Below the pieces are notes generated by a model that saw nothing but the letters and a program-made list of their open reading frames with translations, made no database searches and had not been told where the DNA came from. A stretch of DNA of 7,309 bases from assembly GCA_020443005.1 (NCBI GenBank), contig JAGRJA010000306.1:1-7309 (forward strand), in the 5' to 3' direction. The DNA is from Pseudomonadales bacterium. Its GTDB lineage: Bacteria > Pseudomonadota > Gammaproteobacteria > Pseudomonadales > UBA7239. Position 1 is the first letter of the stretch, and each line of letters starts with the position of its first letter. Below are positions 1 through 6,272 of the stretch, one piece after another. Made by a program: the position numbers and the translations under genes.

Positions 1-420
1 CAATTGGGTTACCCGATTCTGGTGACAGGTGGCAGCGTGTTTGGCGAGGGTACATCGGAAGCAAGCCTGATCGCGGAAGTGCTTGAACAGGAGTTCAGCA
101 CACCGGTTAGCTGGGTAGAGACTGAGAGTCGTACAACGCTGGAAAATGTCGAAAATTCGATTGTTATTCTCAAGCAAAGCGGTGTGAAGCGAGCATTGGT
201 TGTCAGCAGCACGATACATCTGCGACGGGTAATTCCCGAGTTTGAAGACAAGGGTTTCGAGGTTATTCCGGCACCAATGAATTTTCTGGAACTCGCCTGG
301 GACAAGTCCTGGTGGCTGGCTTTCATTCCGACGAGTCAGGCACTCAATCAGAGTCATATGGTTTTGCATGAATTAATGGGGCGTTCAGTTTATCGTTCGT
401 TAAATTACTGGGCTGAGTAA
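1..420 (+). CDS. DUF218 / YdcF-ElyC-like envelope protein, C-terminal part (5' end outside window)
   Basis: The reading frame is open from the first base, and 139 residues precede the TAA stop, so the true start lies upstream; the TTG at base 4 is probably not the start. Visible DUF218 hallmarks, numbered within the fragment, are the hydrophobic strand ending in VTGG (8-11), the ES-R-T-LEN segment (42-49, the family's E-S-x-(N/T)-T-x-E-N signature), the VVSS-x-x-HLRR segment (67-76) and the C-terminal HELMG...YRSLNYW stretch (123-137), which resembles the end of ElyC-type proteins. Known family members are usually inner-membrane anchored and linked to envelope or peptidoglycan precursor metabolism, with ElyC the best studied; the reaction is not firmly established. 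The membrane anchor, if present, would be in the missing N-terminus. The gene is followed after 24 bases by the Pmp3-like gene on the same strand, so the two may be co-transcribed. Family assignment is firm, exact function is not. Confidence 0.85.
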   Translation, partial: QLGYPILVTGGSVFGEGTSEASLIAEVLEQEFSTPVSWVETESRTTLENVENSIVILKQSGVKRALVVSSTIHLRRVIPEFEDKGFEVIPAPMNFLELAWDKSWWLAFIPTSQALNQSHMVLHELMGRSVYRSLNYWAE

Positions 421-429
421 GTCGTTTTT

Positions 430-435
430 GAGGAG
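430..435 (+). promoter_or_regulatory. Ribosome binding site of the YqaE/Pmp3-like gene
   Basis: GAGGAG lies 9 bases before the ATG at 445. It is the clearest Shine-Dalgarno in the window and fixes the start of this short gene, supporting that it is translated. Confidence 0.75.
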
Positions 436-444
436 TAGGCAGAT

Positions 445-642
445 ATGCGTTTGTTGTTGGCCATTTTTTTACCCTGGTTACAGTTTTTTACCATTGGCAG
501 GCCGTTTGCCGGCATTATTTGCCTGATTCTGCAAATCACCCTGATTGGCTGGATACCAGCGGCGATCTGGTCTGCTTATGCACTGAGTCAGTACAAGACA
601 GACAAGAAAATCGAAAAAGCGCTCGCAGAGAAAAGCACTTGA
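445..642 (+). CDS. YqaE/Pmp3 family small membrane protein
   Basis: This 65-residue hydrophobic protein starts at an ATG with a strong ribosome binding site. Residues 1-17 form a first hydrophobic segment (LLAIFLPWLQFF), then G-R-P at 18-20 and a second hydrophobic segment at about 22-48 containing LIGWIPAAIW. The pattern of short helix, G-R turn, longer helix and G-[WY]-[IV]-P motif is that of the Pmp3/YqaE proteolipid family. The remaining tail (about 49-65) is charged and lysine-rich, probably cytoplasmic. Family members are two-helix inner-membrane proteins associated with membrane potential and salt or stress responses; in bacteria their molecular role is not well defined. It follows the DUF218 gene by 24 bases and converges with lnt. 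The short length and clean ribosome binding site make it a genuine gene rather than a chance frame. Confidence 0.85.
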   Translation: MRLLLAIFLPWLQFFTIGRPFAGIICLILQITLIGWIPAAIWSAYALSQYKTDKKIEKALAEKST

Positions 643-658
643 TTGCGCTAAGCTTTTT
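614..658. terminator. Possible weak bidirectional terminator between convergent genes
   Basis: AAAAAGC at 614-620 can pair with GCTTTTT at 652-658, or AGCGC at 618-622 with GCGCT at 645-649. The two pairings compete and the loop is long. The structure overlaps the last codons of both the Pmp3-like gene and lnt. A T-run on one side and an A-run on the other fit termination in both directions, but the stem is AT-rich and weak, so this is a tentative call. Confidence 0.25.
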
Positions 659-2231
659 GTTGGCTGTAAAAGCAGTTTTGTTTTACAAGCAACCCTAATA
701 ACGCCAACCCACTGAAAAGCAGCACGGGCCAGCTTTTCCAGTTTTGATAAGGCGTATCGCCACGCATCGCATACACATTGCGGGTGAGTGTGGCTTCCAC
801 AAACTGGTCGGTTTTGGCGAGAATGTTTCCTTTGGGATCAATAAAGGCGGAAACGCCGTTATTGGTGCCTCGAATCAGGTAGCGACCATTTTCCAATGCC
901 CGCATTCTGGCCATTTGCAGGTGCTGCAATGGCCCCCACGATTTTCCGAACCAGCTGTCATTGCTGATAGTTACCATCAGGTCTGCATTCCGGGTGGCGT
1001 TGGCGACCAGATCGGGGTAAACAATTTCGTAGCAGATAAAAGGTGCTGCCGTTAGCTGATTGCCTATATCCAGTAATGATTGATTTGCAGGGCCGCTGGA
1101 AAATTGCGCAACAGGAAGGCTGAAAAAATCGATAAGCCCCCTGAGTAGCGTTTCCAGCGGCAAGTATTCGCCAAAAGGCACCATGCGTTGCTTGTGATAG
1201 ATTGCTCCCTGCTGTTGATGATCCAGAGCGGGTGCATGGATGCCAAGCCCGACAATGCTGTTGTGGTAGATGTAGCCTGCGCTGCCGGGCCAGGCGCTGG
1301 GTATTCCGGTCAATATCACCGATTTTGATGTTTCGGCACGGTGGTGCATGCTTGTCAACCAGGGTAATGCCTCGTTGTAGATCTGAGGGATGGCGGCCTC
1401 CGGCCAGATAATCAGCTCATCACCCCAAAAGGGCGCAGTTAATTGGGTGTACAAGGTTTTTATAGGTTCCCGATAGGCAGGCACCCATTTTTTTTCCTGG
1501 GGGATGTTGGCTTGTATTACCGTGGATTTTATTGCGGTGGAGTCGGTTGAAGCGTGTGTCCACTCGATCCGGCTCAGCGCCACGCCTGTAGAATACGGGG
1601 CAAGAATGACAAGACATAATATGCTTCGACGATCGAAAAAAACCGTTGTACTGATTTTGTCGCCATTTTTCCTTTGACCGGAATACCCGACAAGTAAAGC
1701 CAAAGCGGTGGCAGAGAGTGACATGAAAAAACTGAGGCCCCAGACGCCGAAAACCGGCGCCCATCCTGCGAGCCAGGTATCGATGCCTGCGTAGCCGGCG
1801 TAAAGCCACGGAAAACCGGTTAAAAACCAGCTTCTTGACCATTCTCCCAAAACCCAGCAACAGGGGAAGGCCAGTAAATGTTGAATGGGCTGGATGTGCA
1901 GAAAGCGGCTATAGAGGTAAAAAGGGAGCCAGAAAACAATTGCCAGACCGATCACAAAGCAGGCTGTCAACAATGCGGCCATCGGTACAGAGGTGTACCC
2001 GTAAACATGAATACTCACAAATACCCAGGATGCTCCCGTTCCGAAAAGGCAGAGCCCGAAAATAAAGGCGTGGATGCTTTCTCCGGGGTTTTTCACCAGT
2101 GTGAAGCATAAAACGGCCATGCCCAGAATAGACAGAGGCCAAAGCGCGAGGGGGGCCAGACCGAAAGTGTAAATTGTGCCGGCGAAGGCGCAACCAAGAA
2201 GACCTTTCAGGGGAGGCAAGGTCTTCTTCAT
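648..2231 (-). CDS. lnt: Apolipoprotein N-acyltransferase
   Basis: Lnt transfers an acyl chain from phospholipid to the N-terminal cysteine of diacylated lipoproteins, the last step of lipoprotein maturation, in the inner membrane with the active site facing the periplasm. The 527-residue product has a hydrophobic N-terminal half (about 10-220) with several membrane helices, a nitrilase-like domain at about 235-485 and a final helix at about 500-517. The nitrilase catalytic triad is visible: Glu278 in IIWPEAAIP, Lys347 in IYHKQRMVPFGEYLP and Cys400 in PFICYE, matching E. coli E267/K335/C387. Other conserved blocks are GFPWLYAGY (139-147), NDSWFG (424-429) and RGTNNG (454-459). Length is close to the usual 510-530. 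The ATG start overlaps the corC stop as ATGA, and I see no good Shine-Dalgarno, so translation is probably coupled to corC. The gene ends 5 bases from the convergent Pmp3-like gene. Confidence 0.97.
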   Translation of the reverse strand: MKKTLPPLKGLLGCAFAGTIYTFGLAPLALWPLSILGMAVLCFTLVKNPGESIHAFIFGLCLFGTGASWVFVSIHVYGYTSVPMAALLTACFVIGLAIVFWLPFYLYSRFLHIQPIQHLLAFPCCWVLGEWSRSWFLTGFPWLYAGYAGIDTWLAGWAPVFGVWGLSFFMSLSATALALLVGYSGQRKNGDKISTTVFFDRRSILCLVILAPYSTGVALSRIEWTHASTDSTAIKSTVIQANIPQEKKWVPAYREPIKTLYTQLTAPFWGDELIIWPEAAIPQIYNEALPWLTSMHHRAETSKSVILTGIPSAWPGSAGYIYHNSIVGLGIHAPALDHQQQGAIYHKQRMVPFGEYLPLETLLRGLIDFFSLPVAQFSSGPANQSLLDIGNQLTAAPFICYEIVYPDLVANATRNADLMVTISNDSWFGKSWGPLQHLQMARMRALENGRYLIRGTNNGVSAFIDPKGNILAKTDQFVEATLTRNVYAMRGDTPYQNWKSWPVLLFSGLALLGLLVKQNCFYSQQKA

Positions 2232-3094
2232 TCAGTACGAGTGTGGCGCTTGCTTTCCGGTGCAGTGATGCGCAGCAGGTGTATCTGCCGATTGTCAGCA
2301 TTGACGACCTTGAAGCGAAAACCGTTAATCATGCTGACTTCATTGCGTTTGGGCAAATGTCCGAAATGTCGCATCAAAACACCGCCGATGGTGTCACATT
2401 CGGTTTCGTCAAAACCGGCATTGAATTCCTCGTTAAAATCCTCAAGTGGCGTCAGTGCCTTCACCAGATAATCATTGGCTTTGATGTGGCGGATATTGTT
2501 GTCAATTTCATCAAAATCTGTCTCATCTTCGATGTCACCAACAATCTCTTCGAGAACATCCTCAATGGTCACAAGGCCACTGATGCCGCCGTACTCATCC
2601 ACCACAATCGCCATGTGATAGCGGTTTTCACGAAAATCCTGCAGCAGGTCGATCAGGCGCTTTCTTTCCGGAATGATGTTGGCCGGGTGAAGAACCGAGC
2701 TCATCTGGAAGTTCTCGGTACCCCGTGTGATCAGGGGCAGCAGGCTCTTGGCCAACAGGATGCCCTTGATTTCATCAAGCGAATCTCCAACGACAGGGTA
2801 GCGGGAGTGCTCGTTTTCGATAATGGTGGGAAGAAACTCTTCAGGTCGTGCATTGGCGCTGACGACTACCATCTGGCTACGCGGAATCATGATTTCCTTG
2901 ACCAGTTTGTCGCCGACCTGCAAGGCGCCTTCCATGATGTTAAGCGCCTCCTTGTCGAGCAGCTCGTTTTCATGTGCTTCCTGAATGATTTCAAGAAGAT
3001 CCGAACTGTCTTTGGGTGATGCAGAGAAGGCGCTGGTGATTCGATCCAGCCAGGATTTCTCGTTGTTCTGGCTACTTGGAGGTTCTTCGCTCAT
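2228..3094 (-). CDS. corC: CorC/HlyC-family CBS-domain protein (magnesium/cobalt efflux-associated)
   Basis: This 288-residue soluble protein matches E. coli CorC (YbeX) over its length. Residues 1-60 are a polar leader plus helix (LLEIIQEAHENELLD). A CBS pair follows: CBS1 at about 66-125 opens with EIMIPRSQM, and CBS2 at about 131-190 contains RYHMAIVVDEYGGISGLVTIEDVLEEIVG (159-187 region). The C-terminal CorC_HlyC (transporter-associated) domain runs from about 205 to 280 and includes CDTIGG (233-238) and FGHLP (244-248). There is no DUF21/CNNM membrane domain, as expected for the short CorC type. CBS domains typically bind adenine nucleotides. The family is linked to Mg2+/Co2+ homeostasis, and in E. 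coli YbeX is also linked to ribosome metabolism. The ATG at 3094 is chosen because MSEEPP resembles the start of known CorC proteins and the in-frame upstream stretch has no ATG, GTG or TTG before a stop. Its stop overlaps the lnt start. A 146-base leader with its own candidate promoter precedes it. Confidence 0.95.
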   Translation of the reverse strand: MSEEPPSSQNNEKSWLDRITSAFSASPKDSSDLLEIIQEAHENELLDKEALNIMEGALQVGDKLVKEIMIPRSQMVVVSANARPEEFLPTIIENEHSRYPVVGDSLDEIKGILLAKSLLPLITRGTENFQMSSVLHPANIIPERKRLIDLLQDFRENRYHMAIVVDEYGGISGLVTIEDVLEEIVGDIEDETDFDEIDNNIRHIKANDYLVKALTPLEDFNEEFNAGFDETECDTIGGVLMRHFGHLPKRNEVSMINGFRFKVVNADNRQIHLLRITAPESKRHTRTE

Positions 3095-3133
3095 TGAAAG
3101 ATTTTTTCCACTTTGATTCAGGTTGTTATTGTC

Positions 3134-3155
3134 TGATGATTTGACCCAATCATCA
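3134..3155. repeat. Perfect 8-bp inverted repeat in the corC leader (hairpin or operator-like)
   Basis: Arms TGATGATT (3134-3141) and AATCATCA (3148-3155) are exact reverse complements around a 6-base spacer, TGACCC. On the minus strand this lies between the candidate corC promoter and the corC ATG, about 40-60 bases upstream of the start codon. It could fold as an mRNA stem-loop with a 6-nt loop or act as a dyad for a DNA-binding protein. No T-run follows on the minus strand, so it is not an ordinary terminator. The symmetry is seen directly; any function is inference. Confidence 0.5.
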
Positions 3156-3169
3156 ACATTAACATCTGC

Positions 3170-3197
3170 ATAATAGTTGCTTATCCGTTAGGGTCAA
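3170..3197 (-). promoter_or_regulatory. Candidate sigma-70 promoter for corC-lnt
   Basis: On the minus strand, TTGACC (3197-3192, five of six matches to TTGACA) is followed after 16 bases by TATTAT (3175-3170, five of six matches to TATAAT). It lies in the 146-base gap between ybeY and corC and would start transcription near 3163, giving a leader of about 70 bases that contains the inverted repeat at 3134-3155. It would allow corC-lnt to be expressed apart from the upstream genes. Confidence 0.5.
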
Positions 3198-3240
3198 TGT
3201 TTTCCATTTTGCGACAGGCCTGCGATTCCGGGTTTAATGA

Positions 3241-3702
3241 TCATGCCGGTGTATACGGGGGGGAGAAACCCATGGCGACCAATACCCGTGTCTCTATGGC
3301 TTCCATTATTTCTGCCTCATTGTCCTCCGTGTGATCATACCCCAGTAAATGGAGGCATCCGTGAACACAGATGTGTGCCCAGTGTGCCGAGAGGGTTTTT
3401 CCCTGTTCAACGGCTTCCGCTTCAAGTATCGGGGCGCAAATCACAAGATCACCAAGAAACTGTATGTTCATTTCTTTTGGAATGGTGGAGGGAAAGGAAA
3501 GCACATTGGTCGCTTTGTCTTTTTGACGGTATTGCTTGTTGAGTTGCGCACTTTCCGTTTTGTCGACAATGCGAATGGTCAGCTCGGTGTCTGACGGGTG
3601 GTCGACGGCGGCCAGTGCGGCGACAATAAAGCGTTCAATATCGGTTTTTGCCGGGATGGATGTGGATGCGGATTCAATTTGCAGATCCAGCAAAAGGCTC
3701 AT
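3241..3702 (-). CDS. ybeY: Endoribonuclease YbeY, 16S rRNA maturation factor
   Basis: YbeY is a metal-dependent single-strand endoribonuclease needed for 16S rRNA 3'-end maturation and, with RNase R, for 70S ribosome quality control in the cytoplasm. The 153-residue product carries the UPF0054 signature HGCLHLLGYDH (114-124), giving the metal ligands His114, His118 and His124, at the same positions as in E. coli. Arg59 in LNKQYRQKD and the following TNVLSFP (65-71) are also conserved, as is FLGDLVIC (82-89). Length is typical for the family (about 155). The ATG at 3702 overlaps the phoH stop as ATGA, and an AGGAGA lies 12 bases upstream inside phoH, so both re-initiation and independent initiation are possible. 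It is followed by a 146-base gap before corC rather than the usual tight join. Confidence 0.96.
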   Translation of the reverse strand: MSLLLDLQIESASTSIPAKTDIERFIVAALAAVDHPSDTELTIRIVDKTESAQLNKQYRQKDKATNVLSFPSTIPKEMNIQFLGDLVICAPILEAEAVEQGKTLSAHWAHICVHGCLHLLGYDHTEDNEAEIMEAIETRVLVAMGFSPPYTPA

Positions 3703-4706
3703 GAGTTGCCGTTGTCTCCTGCCGTATTGGTCTGTGATTCATGTTTTTCGTAGGCATCCACAATCAGTTGTACCAAAGGATGGCGTACGACATCAGCAGA
3801 GGTGAAATGCGTAAAGCCTATACCGTCTACTTTTTTCAGTACATCGGCTGCGTGAAGCAAGCCGGAATCAGAGCGTCTTGGCAAATCTATCTGACTGGTA
3901 TCGCCTGTGATAACAGCTGTGGAGCCAAAACCTATACGGGTCAGAAACATTTTCATCTGGGCTCGAGTGGTGTTCTGGCTTTCATCGAGAATAATAAAAG
4001 CCTTGTTCAGGGTTCGGCCACGCATATAGGCGAGGGGGGCGACTTCGATGATGTTTTTTTCGAGTAACTTGCTGACAGTGTCAAAACCCAGCATTTCGTA
4101 AAGCGCATCATAGAGTGGTCGCAGGTAGGGGTCGATTTTCTGGCTCAGGTCTCCCGGTAAAAATCCCAGTTTTTCACCGGCTTCAACGGCTGGTCTGACC
4201 AACAAAACCCTCTCGACGCTCTCCTTCAACAGGGCTTCGACTGCGCAGGCGACTGCGAGATAGGTTTTGCCTGTTCCTGCAGGTCCAATGCCAAAATTAA
4301 GATCGTGTTTTCTGATGGATTCAACATAAATCGCCTGGTTTTTTCCGCGTGCCTTGATGGAACGATGGCGTGCGCTGATTATCGGCAGCGTGTCCTGATC
4401 TTGTTGACTGGTTTCCATTAGTGGATTCTCGTGGCAGGTTTGAAGGTACAGGTGAATGCTGTCAGGGGTAACAGGCTTGAAGTCGGCTGTTTCTTTGTAC
4501 AACTGTTCCAGCAACCGACAGGCCAGCTCAAGGTTATTCTGGTTGTTGTCGGGGGCTGTCAGCGTGAAGTTCTGGCTACGATGACGAATTTCGACACCGA
4601 GCCTTTGCTCGATCAGGCTGATATTGCCATTCAGTTGCCCGCAAAGACAGGCCAGGCGTTTGGCGCTGTCAGGTTCGAGTATTAATGTTCTGGATAAAAG
4701 TGACAA
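3699..4706 (-). CDS. ybeZ: PhoH-like P-loop ATPase (YbeZ)
   Basis: The 335-residue product is a PhoH-family ATPase. The N-terminal region (1-75) resembles the small nucleic-acid-binding-like domain of YbeZ, with LEPDSAKRL near the start and IEQRLGVEI at 32-40. The ATPase domain spans about 120-325. Walker A is GPAGTGKT (141-148) and Walker B is FIILDE (237-242). Between and after them are RPAVEAGEKLGFLPGD (171-186), YLRPLYDAL (194-202), LAYMRGRTLN (225-234) and VITGDTSQIDLP (265-276), all strongly conserved. In E. coli YbeZ is a partner of YbeY and is connected to rRNA processing; its exact activity (NTPase, possibly RNA helicase) is less certain. The start is TTG at 4706: it matches the start of E. 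coli YbeZ in alignment from memory, and no ATG or GTG lies in frame upstream before a stop. No convincing Shine-Dalgarno is seen. The stop overlaps the ybeY start. Confidence 0.94.
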   Translation of the reverse strand: MSLLSRTLILEPDSAKRLACLCGQLNGNISLIEQRLGVEIRHRSQNFTLTAPDNNQNNLELACRLLEQLYKETADFKPVTPDSIHLYLQTCHENPLMETSQQDQDTLPIISARHRSIKARGKNQAIYVESIRKHDLNFGIGPAGTGKTYLAVACAVEALLKESVERVLLVRPAVEAGEKLGFLPGDLSQKIDPYLRPLYDALYEMLGFDTVSKLLEKNIIEVAPLAYMRGRTLNKAFIILDESQNTTRAQMKMFLTRIGFGSTAVITGDTSQIDLPRRSDSGLLHAADVLKKVDGIGFTHFTSADVVRHPLVQLIVDAYEKHESQTNTAGDNGNS

Positions 4707-4738
4707 ATAAGAGGCTCTATTTGGAAAGTGATTGAAAG

Positions 4739-4744
4739 ATTATA
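4739..4744 (-). promoter_or_regulatory. Perfect -10 hexamer upstream of ybeZ (possible internal promoter)
   Basis: The minus strand reads TATAAT here, within the 66-base gap between the miaB stop and the ybeZ TTG start; a start point near 4732 would give a leader of about 26 bases. No good -35 hexamer sits 15-19 bases upstream and there is no TGn extension, so this is only a weak promoter candidate. I did not find a convincing heat-shock sigma-32 promoter in the gap, although the E. coli counterpart is heat-shock regulated. Confidence 0.3.
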
Positions 4745-4772
4745 AGTGAAAGCAGTTCAGGGTTCTGCCGTT

Positions 4773-6119
4773 TTATGGCGAAGCCAGCCTGCCACGCAGC
4801 GAGTTGGGCAATGCTTCTTCAATAAGTACATCTGCAAACTGCCCAATCAGGTGGGAATCGGTACTGGAAAAATTCACAACCCGGTTGTTCTCGGTACGGC
4901 CCTGAAGCTGTCCGGGGTCTTTTTTGGAGAACCCGCTAACCAGAATTCTCTGAGTGCTGCCAACCATACTCCGGCTTATCGAAGCGGCTTGCTGATTGAT
5001 GCGATGTTGTAGAAGCTGAAGTCGTTGTTTTTTGATGTCCATCGGCGTGCTGTCGATCATGTCTGCAGCAGGTGTGCCTGGGCGAGGGCTGTAGATAAAG
5101 CTGAAAGAGTGGTCAAAGCCGATTTCGGCAATCAGCTTCATGGTATCTTCAAAGTCTTTTTCAGTTTCTCCCGGGTAACCGACAATAAAGTCTGAAGAGA
5201 GTGAAATGTCCGGTCGGATTCGCCTTAATGCCCGGATTTTTGATTTGTATTCAATCGCCGTGTGGCCTCGTTTCATGGAAGCGAGAATGCGGTCGGAGCC
5301 GCTTTGTGCAGGTAAATGCAAGTGACTGACAAGCTCGGGAACTTCTGCGTAAACATCAATCAGTGCCTGGGAAAATTCAACCGGATGTGAAGTGGTGTAT
5401 CGAATACGGTCAATGCCATCAATGGCAGCGACATAGGTGATCAGCTCGGCCAGATCGACAAGGTGACCGAGGTTGCTTTCCCCCCGGTAGGCATTGACAT
5501 TCTGCCCCAGCAAATTGATTTCCCTGACTCCTTGCGTGGCGAGGTGGGCTATTTCAGTAAGGACACTGTCAAGCGGGCGGCTGACTTCTTCACCTCTTGT
5601 GTAAGGTACAACGCAAAATGTGCAGTATTTGCTACAGCCTTCCATAATGGAAACATAGGCAGATGCGCCTGTTACTTCAGGTTGTGGAAGCCGGTCGAAT
5701 TTTTCGATTTCAGGGAAGCTGATATCGACGATGGTCGGGCCTGGCAGGCTTCGTTTCTGTTGGATCATTTCAGGCAGGCGATGCAGGGTCTGTGGTCCGA
5801 AGATCAGGTCGACAAAAGGGGCTCTTTCTGCAATGGCATGACCTTCCTGGCTGGCAACACAGCCACCAACGCCAATGATAAGATCCGGATTTTTTTCTTT
5901 CAGCTGTCGCCATCTGCCCAGTTGGTGAAAGACTTTTTCCTGTGCCTTTTCCCTGACTGAGCATGTGTTGAGCAGAATGATGTCGGCTTCTTCCGCTGAA
6001 TCGGTCAGTGTAAGTTTATGGCTTTCCCCCAACAAATCGCCCATCCTGGATGAATCATATTCATTCATCTGGCATCCATGGGTCTGGATAAACAATTTTT
6101 TCTCGGGGGAATCACTCAT
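4773..6119 (-). CDS. miaB: tRNA-2-methylthio-N6-dimethylallyladenosine synthase MiaB
   Basis: MiaB is a radical-SAM methylthiotransferase that converts i6A37 to ms2i6A37 in tRNAs reading UNN codons. The 448-residue product has all three parts of the family. The UPF0004 domain (about 8-125) carries Cys16 (THGCQMNEYDS), Cys53 (LLNTCSVREKA) and Cys87 (GVGGCVASQEG), which hold the auxiliary 4Fe-4S cluster. The radical-SAM domain (about 150-375) has the CxxxCxxC motif Cys162/Cys166/Cys169 in MEGCSKYCTFCVVPYTRG, followed by INLLGQNVNAY (201-211) and LHLPAQSGSD (267-276). The TRAM domain (about 383-445) includes GRTENNRVVNF (407-417) and ends in PNSLRG. It is shorter than E. coli MiaB (474) because it stops just after the TRAM domain. 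The ATG at 6119 is the only possible start, since an in-frame stop lies 24 bases upstream; no Shine-Dalgarno precedes it. It heads the minus-strand block. Confidence 0.97.
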   Translation of the reverse strand: MSDSPEKKLFIQTHGCQMNEYDSSRMGDLLGESHKLTLTDSAEEADIILLNTCSVREKAQEKVFHQLGRWRQLKEKNPDLIIGVGGCVASQEGHAIAERAPFVDLIFGPQTLHRLPEMIQQKRSLPGPTIVDISFPEIEKFDRLPQPEVTGASAYVSIMEGCSKYCTFCVVPYTRGEEVSRPLDSVLTEIAHLATQGVREINLLGQNVNAYRGESNLGHLVDLAELITYVAAIDGIDRIRYTTSHPVEFSQALIDVYAEVPELVSHLHLPAQSGSDRILASMKRGHTAIEYKSKIRALRRIRPDISLSSDFIVGYPGETEKDFEDTMKLIAEIGFDHSFSFIYSPRPGTPAADMIDSTPMDIKKQRLQLLQHRINQQAASISRSMVGSTQRILVSGFSKKDPGQLQGRTENNRVVNFSSTDSHLIGQFADVLIEEALPNSLRGRLASP

Positions 6120-6152
6120 CGGGGGTCTTTTGGGTTGTTGTCAGGGGGGCAG

Positions 6153-6158
6153 ATTATA
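6153..6158 (-). promoter_or_regulatory. Perfect -10 hexamer, probable miaB promoter
   Basis: The minus strand reads TATAAT in the divergent intergenic region; a start near 6146 would give a leader of about 27 bases before the miaB ATG. The -35 region at the proper distance is poor, and no TGn extension is present. The position in the only upstream gap of the block makes it the best candidate for the main promoter of the miaB-ybeZ-ybeY genes. Confidence 0.4.
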
Positions 6159-6201
6159 CCGGCATGTGTCTTGCAAAGCCTAGAATTGCCCCAATAATAA
6201 A

Positions 6202-6228
6202 TTTTCATTCCGGCGTATGTGGTATTCT
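6202..6228 (+). promoter_or_regulatory. Candidate promoter for the DUF1820 gene
   Basis: TTTTCA at 6202-6207 (four of six -35 matches), a 15-base spacer and TATTCT at 6223-6228 (four of six -10 matches) preceded by TGG, which forms an extended -10 element. Transcription would start near 6235 and give a leader of about 38 bases. The hexamers are weak, so this rests mostly on the extended -10 and on position. Confidence 0.3.
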
Positions 6229-6272
6229 ACGCACTCGTAAGTGAAAGCATTTTCAGAAGAGATCTTTGAGCA

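Noticed and set aside
1420..1860. Minus-strand 146-codon frame inside lnt in a different frame
   Set aside because: Its translation is arginine-rich, typical of an out-of-frame reading, and the Lnt frame is uninterrupted across the same bases.
2174..3019. Long plus-strand open frame of 281 codons opposite corC and the start of lnt
   Set aside because: It is antisense to two well-recognised genes, resembles no family I know, and has no convincing ribosome binding site; it is a shadow of corC.
3141..3197. TTGACCC (3141-3147) and GGGTCAA (3191-3197) as a second inverted pair in the corC leader
   Set aside because: A 7-bp match within about 150 bases is expected by chance; one arm is simply the -35 region.
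3699..4706. P-loop ATPase as a possible defence or toxin-antitoxin component (PhoH domains occur in such systems)
   Set aside because: Its context (miaB, ybeY, corC, lnt) and full-length similarity to YbeZ identify it as the housekeeping protein, with no PIN-domain fusion.
5463..5960. Plus-strand open frame of 165 codons opposite miaB
   Set aside because: It lies wholly inside miaB, whose Cys motifs are intact, and its translation shows no recognisable domain.
4743..6249. Shared 12-mer TAAGTGAAAGCA at 4743-4754 and 6238-6249, both in intergenic gaps
   Set aside because: One or two shared 12-mers are expected by chance in a window of this size, and the two copies have opposite orientation relative to the nearest start codon.
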